The notes: generated by a model from the letters alone, not told the origin. Counted from the first letter of the stretch, positions 26,567 through 37,978 are shown. The stretch is DNA of 64,000 nucleotides from Actinocrinis sp035946395 (GCF_035946395.1 NZ_DASYZI010000140.1:1-64000), one strand, 5' to 3'. A program made the numbers and translations.

Positions 26567-27658
26567 TCAGTGCACCGGTGCGGACGCGCGTAACCCGGTC
26601 GCCAGGGGCAGGGTGTGCGCGAAGGCCAGATGATGCCGCCGGTCGCAGAACTCGACGAATCCGTCCCGCTCCTCCGCCGCGGCGTGCGTCGCGACCCGGG
26701 CGAGTTCGACCTCGGCCGCGTCGTGCCCGGAGACCGTCACATAACCGGCGATGGCCGGGCCGCGATCCTGCGGCGGGCCGGCCATGCCCACCACCACCGA
26801 GGTCGCGCCGCTCACCCCGGGCGGCAGGAAGGCCGAGCACGCGGCCGCGTCGAGGCCGCCGACGCCGCGCGGCCAGCGCTTGACCCAGCTGGTGGCGTGC
26901 CACCAGCTGGACAGCTGCCGCGGGCCGACCAGCCCGGTGATCGCCACCGACCGGGGCGCGGTGGCGTCCACCTCGGTCGGCTGCCACGCGTTCTCGCCGG
27001 GGCGCGGGCCTATCGCGCCGCGGCCGGGCAGGATGAGCGCGCCGAGCAGCGCGGTCACCGCGTTGCGGTCCAGCGGCACCAGCGGGCCCAGCCGCGCGCC
27101 GCCGGTGCCGTTCGCGCTCAGCCGGGCGAAGACCTCACCGGCCGCCTGCGCCGCGATCGCGGTCAGCCCGCGCTCGCCCTGCGCGAACCGGGTCGCTTGG
27201 CTCACCAGTTCGGCCGTGTACGCAAACCCCGCGACAGCGTACGCGCGGGTACGCCCCGCCGGACCCGGTACCTGGCACAGCAGCTGAAGCCGGGTCAGCG
27301 GGACCGGGCTGGAGCCGGCGGCGACCAGCATCTCGCCGAGGCGTGCGCCGAGATCCCCGGCCTCGGGACCGCGCATCACCGCGGGGGAGATCTCGGCGAC
27401 CGCCAGGATCGTGCCCGCGCCGCCGTGCAGGAACAGCGCCGGGTCTCGCGAGCCGGTGGGCGCCGGAAGCCAGTGCAGGCCGCCGATGCCGAAGGGCTCG
27501 GGGCGCCGGGCGGTCCACTTGGGCAGGTGCAGCAGATGCGAACGGGTGCGCCGGCGCCGGATCCACAGCGTGAAACCGCCGGGTGCGGGTCCCGGGGTGA
27601 TCGCGGACCTGGCCGCGGGCCGGGCCACCGTGTCCCGGTGCTGGGTCTGCGGGTTCAT
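26567..27658 (-). CDS. Hypothetical protein resembling the soluble domain of type VII secretion EccE
   Basis: 363 residues from ATG at 27658. No membrane helix and no signal peptide. Residues about 30-60 are very basic. The arrangement of the last 130 residues, with SSWWHATSWVKRWPRG, a VVVGMAG strand, and a final FAHTLPLATGL, recalls the C-terminal domain of EccE from ESX-type secretion systems, which also has a WW..WVRxWP-like block and ends near an ATLPLG motif. If so, the N-terminal membrane helices of EccE are missing. This is a resemblance by eye, not a confirmed match. Divergent from a membrane LysM-BTAD gene; convergent with rnz, stops 4 bp apart. Confidence 0.5.
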   Translation of the reverse strand: MNPQTQHRDTVARPAARSAITPGPAPGGFTLWIRRRRTRSHLLHLPKWTARRPEPFGIGGLHWLPAPTGSRDPALFLHGGAGTILAVAEISPAVMRGPEAGDLGARLGEMLVAAGSSPVPLTRLQLLCQVPGPAGRTRAYAVAGFAYTAELVSQATRFAQGERGLTAIAAQAAGEVFARLSANGTGGARLGPLVPLDRNAVTALLGALILPGRGAIGPRPGENAWQPTEVDATAPRSVAITGLVGPRQLSSWWHATSWVKRWPRGVGGLDAAACSAFLPPGVSGATSVVVGMAGPPQDRGPAIAGYVTVSGHDAAEVELARVATHAAAEERDGFVEFCDRRHHLAFAHTLPLATGLRASAPVH

Positions 27659-27952
27659 GGTGCCCCGCCCGAGCGGCCGCCGAGGCACGATGAGCGAGTT
27701 TGTGGCGCCACGTGCGCAGTGTCGCACAGCCTCGGGGCACCTCGCAGGCGACCTGCCGCGCCGGGTCGCGCCGAGGTCACGCTCGGCTGACGTCTTGTCT
27801 GCCCAGCGTAGCGCTGGTAACTTGCGGATCGGTGCTCTGCGATGGCCGGTATCGGCCGCCGCCGGGCCCGGGAAAGTCCGTGTCCCAGGGGGAGCAGGCG
27901 GCACGTCGGCTCCGCCGCCGCCAGCAGCCCTCGCTCGTGTAGGGGGAGGACG

Positions 27953-30880
27953 ATGCGTGTGCCGGACCGATCGGCCAAGCGGTCGGAACGGTCGATCCTC
28001 GCCGCGCTCGCGGCCTGGGTCCTGCTCGCGGTTCTCGTCCTCGGCGTCCCGCTCGGCCTCGCGTACCTCATCGGCTGGCCGCTGAGCGGCGTACACGTCC
28101 CGCTCGGCCTGCCGCACCGGCCTTGGACGGCGCACACGCTGTTCCGCGTCGCGATGTTCGTGATCTGGCTGCTGTGGGCGCAGTTCGCCGCCAGCGTGAT
28201 CGTGGAGTTCCGCTCCGCGCTGACAGGGATCGAAATACCTACGCGGATACCCGGCGCGGCGCTGAGCCGGACCGCGGCGCGTGCGATCGTCGCCGTCGCG
28301 TTGACGGCTTCCGTGGCGGGCGCCACGGTGACTGCCGCGTCCGCGCGCCCCGTGGCCGCGGTGAGCATCGACGTCGGCGGCGTTCGGGCCCACCTCCCGC
28401 AGCAGGCGAGCGGACCCCTGGCCAGAACACCGCAACCCGTGGCGCAGGCGCAGACCAGGCAGCCTGCCGTCCTGACCGACTTAGCCGGCCCGCACGTCGC
28501 CTCGAACACGGTTGCAACGAACACGGTTGCAACGAACACAGAGGCCGCCGCGATGGCGACCCTGAAGTACTACGTCGTCGAGCCGCCGGGCGGGCGGCGC
28601 CACGATTCCCTCTGGGATATCGCCCAGCGCTATCTCGGCGACGGGCGCCGGTACCGTGAGATCTTCGCCCTCAACGTCGGCCGCTTGCAGCCCGACGGCA
28701 CGCAGCTTCAGCACGCGAGCCTGATCCGGCCCGGCTGGGTGCTCGTGCTGCCCTCCGACGCGCAGGGCCCGGGACTCAGCGTGCAGCTGCCCGCGAGCGC
28801 CTCCGCGTCGACACCCTCGCCCCAGTTGCCGCAAACGTCGCTGCCGCCGATCCAGTCCACGCCCGTGCACGATCCCACCACGTCCGCCACACAGACGAAC
28901 GGCGACGGTGAAGCGCCGAAGACCTATGCGATGCCAGGTTCGCAGAACGGGACGAACCCGGCCACCGTGACCCCTGGCTCGGGCGCCATCCCGCACCCCG
29001 TCGCCTCGCGTCCCGCGTTGCCGCACGAGCAACCGGCCGGACCGCACTCCTCGGACGGCTCGGTCCTGCATTCGATCAGCGACGTGCTGCCGTACGTCGG
29101 GCTGATCGGGTCGCCGGTGCTCGCCGCCGCGCTGCTGGCCGGACTGACCGCCGCGGCCCGGCGCCGCCGCCGCGACCACCCGGCCGCGACGATCGCCGCC
29201 CCGCCGGACCCGGCCATCGCCGAGGTCGAGCGCACCATCCGTGCCGCAGCCTCCTGCGACACCATCGACTTGGTCGAGCGGGCGATGCGTGCGCTGCGCG
29301 GCGGGTGCGAGGTCGAGGGCCGAGTGCCGCCGGACCTGCGTTACGTGCGCACCGACCCGGACGGCCTCTACCTCGTGCTCGGCCGACCGGACACGCGGGC
29401 CCCCGCGCCGTGGTCGGTGCTCGCCGGTGACCAGCAGTGGCGCTTCGACAGCGAGGCGCCGCTCCCGGACGAGCCGACGCGCCACGCCGTGCCGTATCCG
29501 CTGCTGCTCGCGGTCGGCTCGCTCGGCGAGGAGCAGATCCTGGTCAACCTGGAGGCCTCCGCCGGCCGCTGCACCGCCGTCACCGGACCCAGCCGGCAGC
29601 GCCGTGCCGTGCTGGCCGCCGCCGCGGCGACCCTGGCCGCCGCGCCGTGGGCCGACCAGATCCGGATCGAGGCGGTCGGCCTGCCCGCAGAACTCGCCCT
29701 GCTCGCGCCGGAGCGGCTGCGCGTGCATCCCGACCTGCCCGCGGCGCTCGGCGCCCTTGAGGAGCAGGCCGCCGCCACCAGCCCGCACCTGGTCCGCCTG
29801 CTGATCGCGGAGAGCGTCGCGCCGGAGGATGCCGACCGGCTCAGGGTCCTGACGGCTGGGGCGGACGGCAGCACCGCGGCGCTGGTCGGCACGGAGCAAC
29901 CGTGGCCCGACTTCACCGTTCTGACCGTGGACCCGGTCGGCAGGCTGCGCGTTCCCGGCGTCCCCGGCGACCTGACAGCCGCCCGGCTGCCCGACGCGCT
30001 GGCCGCCGCACTCGGCGCCCTCTTCCGCGTTGCCGCCGCGCCGCGCTACGCGCCCGCGTTCCGGCCCGCCGACGCGGAGGCGTTCGGCGGCGCAGACCTG
30101 GCCGATCAGCCGGTGGGAGTACGCGCGCGCATCCTCGGGCCCGTCGAGCTGACCGGCGTCGGCCCGGCCGACGCGGCGCGTGGACCGCTGTTCACCGAGG
30201 CGCTGGTGCTGCTGCTGTTCCACCGCGCCGGGCTGCCGGCGCCGGTGTTCGCCCGCGCGCTGTGGCCGCGCGGAATCACCCCGGCGGCGCGCGACCGGAT
30301 GCTGCGTGACATGCGCGACTGGCTCGGCGAGGGCGTCGACGGCCCGCGCCTGACCGTCGCTCAGGACGGGCTGGTGCGCCTGACCGACGACGTGCGCGCC
30401 GACTGGGAGGAGTTCCAGGCCGCCTACCGGGACGCAGGGCGCTTGGCCGACGGTGCAGCACACTGGGACGCAGCCGAGGCGGCTCTCGTCCGCGCGCTTC
30501 ACCTGGTGCGCGGCGAACTGCTGGCCGATCGGCCGGCGGGCCGGTACTCCTGGCTCGGATTCGGCACGCAGGAGACCGAGGTCCCCGCCGTCATCGCCGA
30601 CGCCGCGTACCGCCTGGCGGCGCAGCGGCTCGCCCGCGGCGACGCCGCCGGCGCGCAGTGGGCTGCGGAGAAGGGCCTGCTCGGCGCCCCCGACGACGAG
30701 CGGCTGGTGCAGATCAAGATCCGCGGCATCGCGGCGCAGGGCGACCGGGAGCGGCTGCACGACGTCATCGCCGACCTCAAGGTGCGCGCGTGGTACCGCC
30801 ACGGCGAGACCGACCTGCACCCGAGCACCAGCGCCGTCGTGACAGAGCTCTTCGAAGGACTCCAGGGCCTGCGCGCATGA
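27953..30880 (+). CDS. Membrane protein with LysM and C-terminal BTAD (SARP-like) domain
   Basis: 975 residues from an ATG with GGGGGAGGA at 3 nt. Order: three membrane helices (about 14-40, 62-84, 108-130); a LysM-type module (204-268, with DSLWDIAQRYLGDG and IRPGWVLVLP); a Ser/Pro/Thr-rich linker; a fourth helix (378-401) followed by Arg-rich RRRRR; a cytosolic domain of about 300 residues not recognised; and a C-terminal OmpR-like winged helix plus BTAD helical domain (about 725-975). Such LysM-BTAD membrane proteins occur with pilus or secretion ATPases in actinomycetes. The LysM would face the cell wall and the BTAD part the cytoplasm, giving a possible wall-to-cytoplasm sensor. A 15-bp in-frame repeat (28505-28539) gives TVATNTVATNT. 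Confidence 0.8.
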   Translation: MRVPDRSAKRSERSILAALAAWVLLAVLVLGVPLGLAYLIGWPLSGVHVPLGLPHRPWTAHTLFRVAMFVIWLLWAQFAASVIVEFRSALTGIEIPTRIPGAALSRTAARAIVAVALTASVAGATVTAASARPVAAVSIDVGGVRAHLPQQASGPLARTPQPVAQAQTRQPAVLTDLAGPHVASNTVATNTVATNTEAAAMATLKYYVVEPPGGRRHDSLWDIAQRYLGDGRRYREIFALNVGRLQPDGTQLQHASLIRPGWVLVLPSDAQGPGLSVQLPASASASTPSPQLPQTSLPPIQSTPVHDPTTSATQTNGDGEAPKTYAMPGSQNGTNPATVTPGSGAIPHPVASRPALPHEQPAGPHSSDGSVLHSISDVLPYVGLIGSPVLAAALLAGLTAAARRRRRDHPAATIAAPPDPAIAEVERTIRAAASCDTIDLVERAMRALRGGCEVEGRVPPDLRYVRTDPDGLYLVLGRPDTRAPAPWSVLAGDQQWRFDSEAPLPDEPTRHAVPYPLLLAVGSLGEEQILVNLEASAGRCTAVTGPSRQRRAVLAAAAATLAAAPWADQIRIEAVGLPAELALLAPERLRVHPDLPAALGALEEQAAATSPHLVRLLIAESVAPEDADRLRVLTAGADGSTAALVGTEQPWPDFTVLTVDPVGRLRVPGVPGDLTAARLPDALAAALGALFRVAAAPRYAPAFRPADAEAFGGADLADQPVGVRARILGPVELTGVGPADAARGPLFTEALVLLLFHRAGLPAPVFARALWPRGITPAARDRMLRDMRDWLGEGVDGPRLTVAQDGLVRLTDDVRADWEEFQAAYRDAGRLADGAAHWDAAEAALVRALHLVRGELLADRPAGRYSWLGFGTQETEVPAVIADAAYRLAAQRLARGDAAGAQWAAEKGLLGAPDDERLVQIKIRGIAAQGDRERLHDVIADLKVRAWYRHGETDLHPSTSAVVTELFEGLQGLRA

Positions 30881-30916
30881 GGGGCCTGATGAGAATGAGA
30901 AGCCTGAGGAGCCGCT

Positions 30917-31930
30917 GTGGTCAGTTCCGCTAGGGCGAACCCGCCCGCCGGCGGCCCGGCGGGCGGCGCGTTGGTGCTGCCGCCCGACCGGCGGCTCGTG
31001 GTGCCCGTCCTGTCCGGCAGCGGCGGCGTCGGCCGCACGACGGTCGCCGCGCTGCTCGCCGCCACCCTGCACCGGCACACCGTCGGCGCGCTCGGCGACA
31101 CGCGCGGGAGCGCCGTGCTCGACTGCGCCGCACGCGGCCACACGCCGTGGCCCGCATGGGTGACGACCCCGGCGTCCTCGGGCACCGGCACGCTCGCCGG
31201 ATACCGGGGTTCGGCGGCCGGCGCGGATGCCGACCTGGCGGAGCTCACCGACGCGGCGACGTCACACCTCGCCGTGGCCACGCACAGCCCGCTGTGGGTG
31301 CTCACCGACACCGGGCCGGCGTCAGGGTCCTACCTCGGCGGCGATCCCGGCCCGCGCTGGTGGCTGCCGGTCCTGCCGTCGCTGCGCGTGGCGGTCGTGG
31401 ACGGCGACGCGCTCGAAGGCGCGCGCTTGGCCGCGCAGACGGTCGGCGGGCCGCTCTCCACGATCGGATCGTGGTTCGCGACACCGTTCCTCAACACCGC
31501 CGCCGTCTGGGTGACCGACACCGGTGAGGCGTCGCTTCAGCGCACCATCGACGCCCTGACATGCATCGCGGAAGTCCGCCTGCCCGCAGACCGCATCGTG
31601 GTCGCGATCACCGACCGTCGTGGCGTACGCCGTCGCGGCGGCAGCTCCCTGCCGGAGAGCTGGCACGACCTGATCGCGGGCCGGGTCGGCGCCCTCGTCG
31701 ACCTCGGCCACGACCGTACGCTCGACGACCAGGGCGGCTGCCCGTCGCTCGACGCCGCCGCACTGGACCGCCCTGAAGTGGTCGAACTGGCCCGCGCCGT
31801 GGCCGTCGCGGCGCGCCTGCACTGGATCCCGGAGGGCGAGCCCGCCGTCTACGACCCGGCCAACAGCGTCCCTGCGTCCGACCTGACCGAACTGATGCTG
31901 CGTCAGGCGGGCCGCGCCGCGCTGCGGTAA
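30917..31930 (+). CDS. MinD/CpaE-like P-loop protein with altered Walker A
   Basis: 337 residues from GTG with GAGGAG at 5 nt. After a Pro/Gly-rich head the sequence reads VVPVLSGSGGVGRTTVA (residues 28-44), placing it in the deviant-Walker MinD/ParA group. Both lysines of the deviant motif are replaced: the signature Lys by Ser and the P-loop Lys by Arg. A Walker-B-like WVLTDTGPAS follows. Such proteins accompany Tad pili, ESX systems and conjugation systems, where they position machinery. It lies 36 bp after the LysM-BTAD gene and is probably co-transcribed. ATPase activity is doubtful. Confidence 0.7.
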   Translation: MVSSARANPPAGGPAGGALVLPPDRRLVVPVLSGSGGVGRTTVAALLAATLHRHTVGALGDTRGSAVLDCAARGHTPWPAWVTTPASSGTGTLAGYRGSAAGADADLAELTDAATSHLAVATHSPLWVLTDTGPASGSYLGGDPGPRWWLPVLPSLRVAVVDGDALEGARLAAQTVGGPLSTIGSWFATPFLNTAAVWVTDTGEASLQRTIDALTCIAEVRLPADRIVVAITDRRGVRRRGGSSLPESWHDLIAGRVGALVDLGHDRTLDDQGGCPSLDAAALDRPEVVELARAVAVAARLHWIPEGEPAVYDPANSVPASDLTELMLRQAGRAALR

Positions 31931-31973
31931 CTCGCGGTAACTCGCAGGGGCTATGCCGGTTGCGTCACCTTCG

Positions 31974-32930
31974 TCACCTTCTCGCGAAGTCGGCGAGTGC
32001 TTCTTCGAGCACGCGGGCCATCGTCGTGCTCCCGGTGTGGCCGGAGTCCTCGACGACGACGAGACGGGCGTCCGGCCACGCCTGAGCCAGTTCCCAGGCG
32101 GTGCCGATCGGGCTGCCCATGTCGAGGCGGCCGTGCACCAGCAGCCCGGGGATGCCCGCGAGGCGGTCGGCGTTGCGCAGCAGCACGCCCTCTTCCAGCC
32201 ACGCGGCGTGCGAGAAGTAGTGCGCGCAGATGCGCACGAACGCGAGTTTCGCGGTGTCGGGGCGGTCGCTGTACGCGTTCGGCTTGCCGTTCGGCTCTGC
32301 CGAGATGACTGCGTCCTCCCAGGCGAGCCAGCTGTTCGCCGCTTTGGCGCGCGTGTCGGGATCCGGGTGCTCCATTAGCCGCGCGTACGCGGCCACGAGG
32401 TCGCCGCCCCGCTCGGCCTCCGGCACGCCCGCACGGAAGCGGTCCCACGCCTCGGGAAAGAACCGGCCGACGCCCCGGTAGAGCCAGTCGACCTCCGAGC
32501 GGCGCGTGGTCGTGACGGCCGTGATGATGATCTCCGAAACGCGCTCCGGGTGCCGCTCGGCGTACGCGAGGATCAGCGTCGAGCCCCACGAGCCGCCGTT
32601 CAGCAGCCAGCGCTCGACACCCAGGTGCGTGCGCAACAGTTCCATGTCCGCGAGCAGATGCTCCGTCGTGTTCACGCTCATGTCCGTCGCCGGGTCGCTC
32701 GTGTGCGGGGTGCTGCGTCCGCAGCCGCGCTGATCGAAGACGATGACGCGGCAGCGCTCCAGATCCCACCCCGACGGCCGTCCGGGCGCGAACCCGCTGC
32801 CGGGGCCGCCGTGCACCTTGAGCACCGGTTTACCGCTGGGATTGCCCCAGGCCTCCCAGTACACGCGGTTGCCGTCGCCGACGTCGAGCATCCCGTGCTC
32901 GTTCGGCCGCTCGGAGTCGTTCTCGGTCAT
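31974..32930 (-). CDS. pip: Proline iminopeptidase (alpha/beta hydrolase, S33)
   Basis: 318 residues. VHGGPGSG forms the oxyanion region, GGSWGSTL carries the nucleophilic Ser, and the acid and His are in VHGRLDMGSP and EDSGHTGS. This matches the prolyl aminopeptidase group throughout, including FDQRGCGRSTP. It releases N-terminal proline from peptides in the cytosol. GGAGG lies 10 nt upstream of the ATG. Divergent from the alpha-glucosidase gene with 74 bp between. Confidence 0.92.
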   Translation of the reverse strand: MTENDSERPNEHGMLDVGDGNRVYWEAWGNPSGKPVLKVHGGPGSGFAPGRPSGWDLERCRVIVFDQRGCGRSTPHTSDPATDMSVNTTEHLLADMELLRTHLGVERWLLNGGSWGSTLILAYAERHPERVSEIIITAVTTTRRSEVDWLYRGVGRFFPEAWDRFRAGVPEAERGGDLVAAYARLMEHPDPDTRAKAANSWLAWEDAVISAEPNGKPNAYSDRPDTAKLAFVRICAHYFSHAAWLEEGVLLRNADRLAGIPGLLVHGRLDMGSPIGTAWELAQAWPDARLVVVEDSGHTGSTTMARVLEEALADFARR

Positions 32931-33004
32931 GCCTCGCCAACCTCCCGGGGAGCGTCGAATAAAGTCGGATCATTGCAAGCAACGACACGAGACGCAGGGA
33001 ATTC

Positions 33005-34930
<1,926 letters not shown>

Positions 34931-35479
34931 TATGAATTTATATACAGGCTGACATGCGGATTATCGGATCATATGGATTCGAAACCTCTGGACGGCGCCC
35001 TTGCCCCGGCACATTTGAAACGAGCCTTGTTGCCTCGCCAGCCTGTGCTGTCTCGCGAGTTGGTGCTGTCTCGCGAGGTTGCGTTGTGAGGTGGCACTGT
35101 GTCGTGGGCCTGTGTTGTCTCCCGAGCCGGTGTTTTCTCGTGGGCGGATTTTGTCGCTGTCTCGTGGGGGTGTGTTGCCCCGCGAGCGCGCGCCATCCGC
35201 CAAGCGAGTGCCGTGCCGCCACGCCGCAAGCTCGTCTCGCCTAGCAAGCCCGTGTCGCCGCCCCTTGGCTGATCACCATCCGTGGCAGATCACACCCACA
35301 GTTGCTCGTTACCGGCGACTGATTGTCGCCGACAGCTGCCCGTCACTGACAGCTGCTCGCCAGTGACGGCTGCTCGTCACCCGCTCGTCCGCTGCCCGTC
35401 GTCTCCGGTGCCTTCGTCTGCGGTGCCCCTGTCCTGCCCCTGTCCTGTCCTGCCCTGTCCCTGTTTTCCCTGTCCTGCC
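34931..35479. repeat. Low-complexity intergenic region with degenerate tandem repeats
   Basis: No gene was found. From about 35025 to 35200 a loose unit of 18-25 bp recurs around TGTCTCGCGAG or TCTCGTGGG; from 35330 to 35400 a unit around CAGCTGCTCGTCAC; and from 35400 to 35475 pyrimidine-rich CCTGTCCTG repeats. The 60 bp after the GH13 stop are unusually AT-rich. It separates convergent genes. Confidence 0.6.
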
Positions 35480-35899
35480 TCAGGCCGCGATCGAGCGTGG
35501 CCGGGGGATCCGGCGGCCGAAGGAGCGGCCGAAGCCGATCTCGCGGTCCGTCTCGCTCAGGCCGCCCCAGATGCCGAACAGCTCCGGGGTCTGGAGCGCG
35601 TGGTTCCGGCACTCGCGCAGCACCGGGCAGCTCGCGCACACGCGCTTCGCCGCGCCCTCCCGGGCCTCGCGGTCACGGATGCGCTCCTTCTCCGGCCCGA
35701 AGAACAGCCGCGCGTCGGAGCCCTGGCAGGCCGCCCGTTCCTGCCAACCCAGCCGCAGTTGCGCGACCGGGGGGATGCGCGCCGCGTTGCGCGCCGAACG
35801 CCGCTCCGGCAGCAGCGCCACCTGCTGGTTCTCCGCCCGTACGCCCGCCTTCCCCACGCGCGCCGAACCGCCAGCCCTGTCGTTGTCGTCCGCCAACAC
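35480..35899 (-). CDS. WhiB-family iron-sulfur regulator
   Basis: 139 residues from GTG at 35899 (GGAGGGG upstream). The four cluster-binding cysteines are Cys58 (AACQG), Cys88 and Cys91 (RVCASCP) and Cys97 (RECRNHA), followed by the G-I-W-G-G turn at 109-113 and a basic tail (GRSFGRRIPRPRS) for DNA contact. Wbl proteins bind a [4Fe-4S] cluster that reacts with O2 and NO, and act with sigma factors. A nitric oxide synthase gene lies 2.3 kb away, a suggestive neighbourhood. The promoter side contains a perfect palindrome (35921-35936). Confidence 0.93.
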   Translation of the reverse strand: MLADDNDRAGGSARVGKAGVRAENQQVALLPERRSARNAARIPPVAQLRLGWQERAACQGSDARLFFGPEKERIRDREAREGAAKRVCASCPVLRECRNHALQTPELFGIWGGLSETDREIGFGRSFGRRIPRPRSIAA

Positions 35900-35920
35900 A
35901 ATCCCCTCCGAGTGTGTCCT

Positions 35921-35936
35921 GTCCGTTACAACGGAC
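35921..35936. promoter_or_regulatory. Perfect 7-2-7 palindrome upstream of whiB-like gene
   Basis: GTCCGTTACAACGGAC ends 37 bp upstream of the WhiB start. The inner CGTTACAAC is found again at 36218-36226, 76 bp upstream of the divergent HTH/TPR regulator gene. A candidate operator for either gene; no matching regulator is known to me. The rest of the 400-bp gap 35900-36301 shows no gene. Confidence 0.4.
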
Positions 35937-36301
35937 GCGGCGTCGCCGGTGTTCCTGGCGCCGCCACGCCTTGTTCCCTCCCCCTCGCCGTTGAGACGAC
36001 CGAAGTGGCGCGATCGTTCCCGCGTTCTGGGCGAGTCGCGCCGATGGACCGGCGGATGTTCGACGGCGAGTCTCGTCGGGTTTCCCCCGTACCTGGCGCA
36101 ACTCGCGGAATCGGCCGTGCCACGTGCGATGGCTGGAATCGTGACATGAGGACTCGCACAGGACGTCCCGTAGCACGATCGAGTGGAATCGCCCCCGCAG
36201 CTCCCTGATCCGGGCTACGTTACAACCCGGGTTCAGTCGGGGCCACTCTGCGCTGATCCCGCGCACGCGCACCGTGAACGCCGCAGGAAGGAGTCCGGGC
36301 G

Positions 36302-37978
36302 ATGCCCCAGGCGACGCCGCCACGGCAGGGTCATGCGCGCACCTCGTCCCACACGACGCACGGGATACCCGGGCCGTCCGTCCCCCCGCCGCCGAGCGCG
36401 AGCGGTGCAGCCGGGGGTGCGGGCGAGCCCGGGGCCTCGGCGGGTCAGGGGAATCAGGGCGGCCAGGGCAACCAGGCGCTGCGGCAGCTGCGGCTGCGGC
36501 GCTTCTGGACTCAGGCGGACTTCGCGTCTGCGTTCGAGGCGCGTTCACGGCAGATCGGCCGCCCGCTGTCGTTGTCGGTGCGGCAGGTGCGCCGGTGGGA
36601 GAGCGACAGTCCGCCGCTGCCACTCCCGGCGTACCAGGCGGTGCTCGAAGCGCTGTTCGGTGTGCCGATCGAGCGGATGGGCTTCCAGCCGCAGTGGGTG
36701 CGCGAGGAGGTGGCCGGTCCGTTCGATCCGGGCTTGAGCGCGACGGCCGAACCGGCGTCGGCCGATTGGGTCTGGGCCGCCGGGCCCGGTCCGGTGACGC
36801 GCGGGGGAGCAGGGGTCACTCGGTCGCCGCAGGACGACCACGAGAGGCACGACCCGGTGAAGAGACGACAGTTCATGACCAGCGCGGTGGCGCTCGGCTC
36901 CGGCGGGCTGGCCGCCGCTGTGCCGACAACCGCGCGCGCTTCAACGTACCCGCAGCCTCCGGCGCAGGCGGACCCACCCGCGTTCGCCGAATCAGGCGCC
37001 GCGTACCGACTGGCCGAATACACGAACGGCGACTCCGGCGCGTCCAGCGCGTCGAGTGTCGATCCCACGCTGGTGGCCGGATACGCGGTGATCACGGCCC
37101 AGCATCGGGCGCTGTACTGGAGCGTGGCCGCCTCGGCGATGTTCGCCCCGGTGGCCGCGCACTCCGAACTCGGCCTCGGCCTGCTGCACGCCGCCGGCTC
37201 CCCGGCGCTGCGGGCCCGGCTCGCCCTCCCCGTCGGCGAGACCGCGCTGCTGGCAGCCCGGCTGGCCTTCTTCGACCTGCAACAGCCGCAACTTGCCGAC
37301 GGCTACTTCGCCGTCGCGCTCGACGCCGCCCGCGAGTCGGCGGACCGGGCGCTGATCGGCGCGGTGCTGGCACACCTGGCGTTCGCCCCGGCCTTCGCGG
37401 GCCAGGCGCGGCGTGCACGGGACCTGATGGCCGAGGCGCACCGGCAGGCGCGCGGCGCCGTCGGCCCGGTGCAGCGCTCGTGGATGTACGCGGTCGAATC
37501 CGAGATCGAGGCCCGCGTCGGCGGCGGCTTGGCGGCGAACGACTTGATCGCGCGCGCGGAGGGCGAACTGTCGCCGGTCGGCGGCGACGGTCTGGCCGGG
37601 GACGAGCCGGAGTGGCTCGACTACTACGACGCCTCGCGGCTCGCCGGATTCAAGGGCTACTGCCAGCTGAGCACCGGCCGCAACGGCGAAGCCGCCGCCT
37701 CGCTGGAGCACACTCTGCGCACGCTGCCCCCCACGGGGGTGAAGCAGCGCTCGATCGTGCTCGCCGACCTGGCGCAGGCACGCGCGCAGCAGGGCGAGTT
37801 GGAAGAGTCGGCGAGGCTGCTCGGCGGTGCCATCGCCCAGCTGCGCCGCGCCTGGTACGCGACCGGCCTGGACCGGGTGGACTCGGTGCGGCGCGGGCTG
37901 GCCGCGGTCAACGCCCCTGTCAGGGTCCTGGCTCCGGTGGAGGAGGCCAGGCACGCCCTTGAGGCGGTAAGGCCCTGA
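36302..37978 (+). CDS. HTH regulator with TPR-like domain and internal twin-arginine-like segment
   Basis: 558 residues from ATG with AAGGAG at 8 nt. A Gly/Pro-rich head is followed by a helix-turn-helix region (about 58-115, with VRQVRRWES as recognition helix). An internal segment KRRQFMTSAVALGSGGLAAA (187-206) looks like a twin-arginine signal, and the remaining 350 residues are helical repeats of TPR type. This architecture is common among Streptomyces-type regulators, and the Tat-like stretch is not necessarily an export signal. Target genes unknown; the divergent WhiB gene and the nos gene 180 bp downstream are the nearest candidates. Confidence 0.75.
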   Translation: MPQATPPRQGHARTSSHTTHGIPGPSVPPPPSASGAAGGAGEPGASAGQGNQGGQGNQALRQLRLRRFWTQADFASAFEARSRQIGRPLSLSVRQVRRWESDSPPLPLPAYQAVLEALFGVPIERMGFQPQWVREEVAGPFDPGLSATAEPASADWVWAAGPGPVTRGGAGVTRSPQDDHERHDPVKRRQFMTSAVALGSGGLAAAVPTTARASTYPQPPAQADPPAFAESGAAYRLAEYTNGDSGASSASSVDPTLVAGYAVITAQHRALYWSVAASAMFAPVAAHSELGLGLLHAAGSPALRARLALPVGETALLAARLAFFDLQQPQLADGYFAVALDAARESADRALIGAVLAHLAFAPAFAGQARRARDLMAEAHRQARGAVGPVQRSWMYAVESEIEARVGGGLAANDLIARAEGELSPVGGDGLAGDEPEWLDYYDASRLAGFKGYCQLSTGRNGEAAASLEHTLRTLPPTGVKQRSIVLADLAQARAQQGELEESARLLGGAIAQLRRAWYATGLDRVDSVRRGLAAVNAPVRVLAPVEEARHALEAVRP

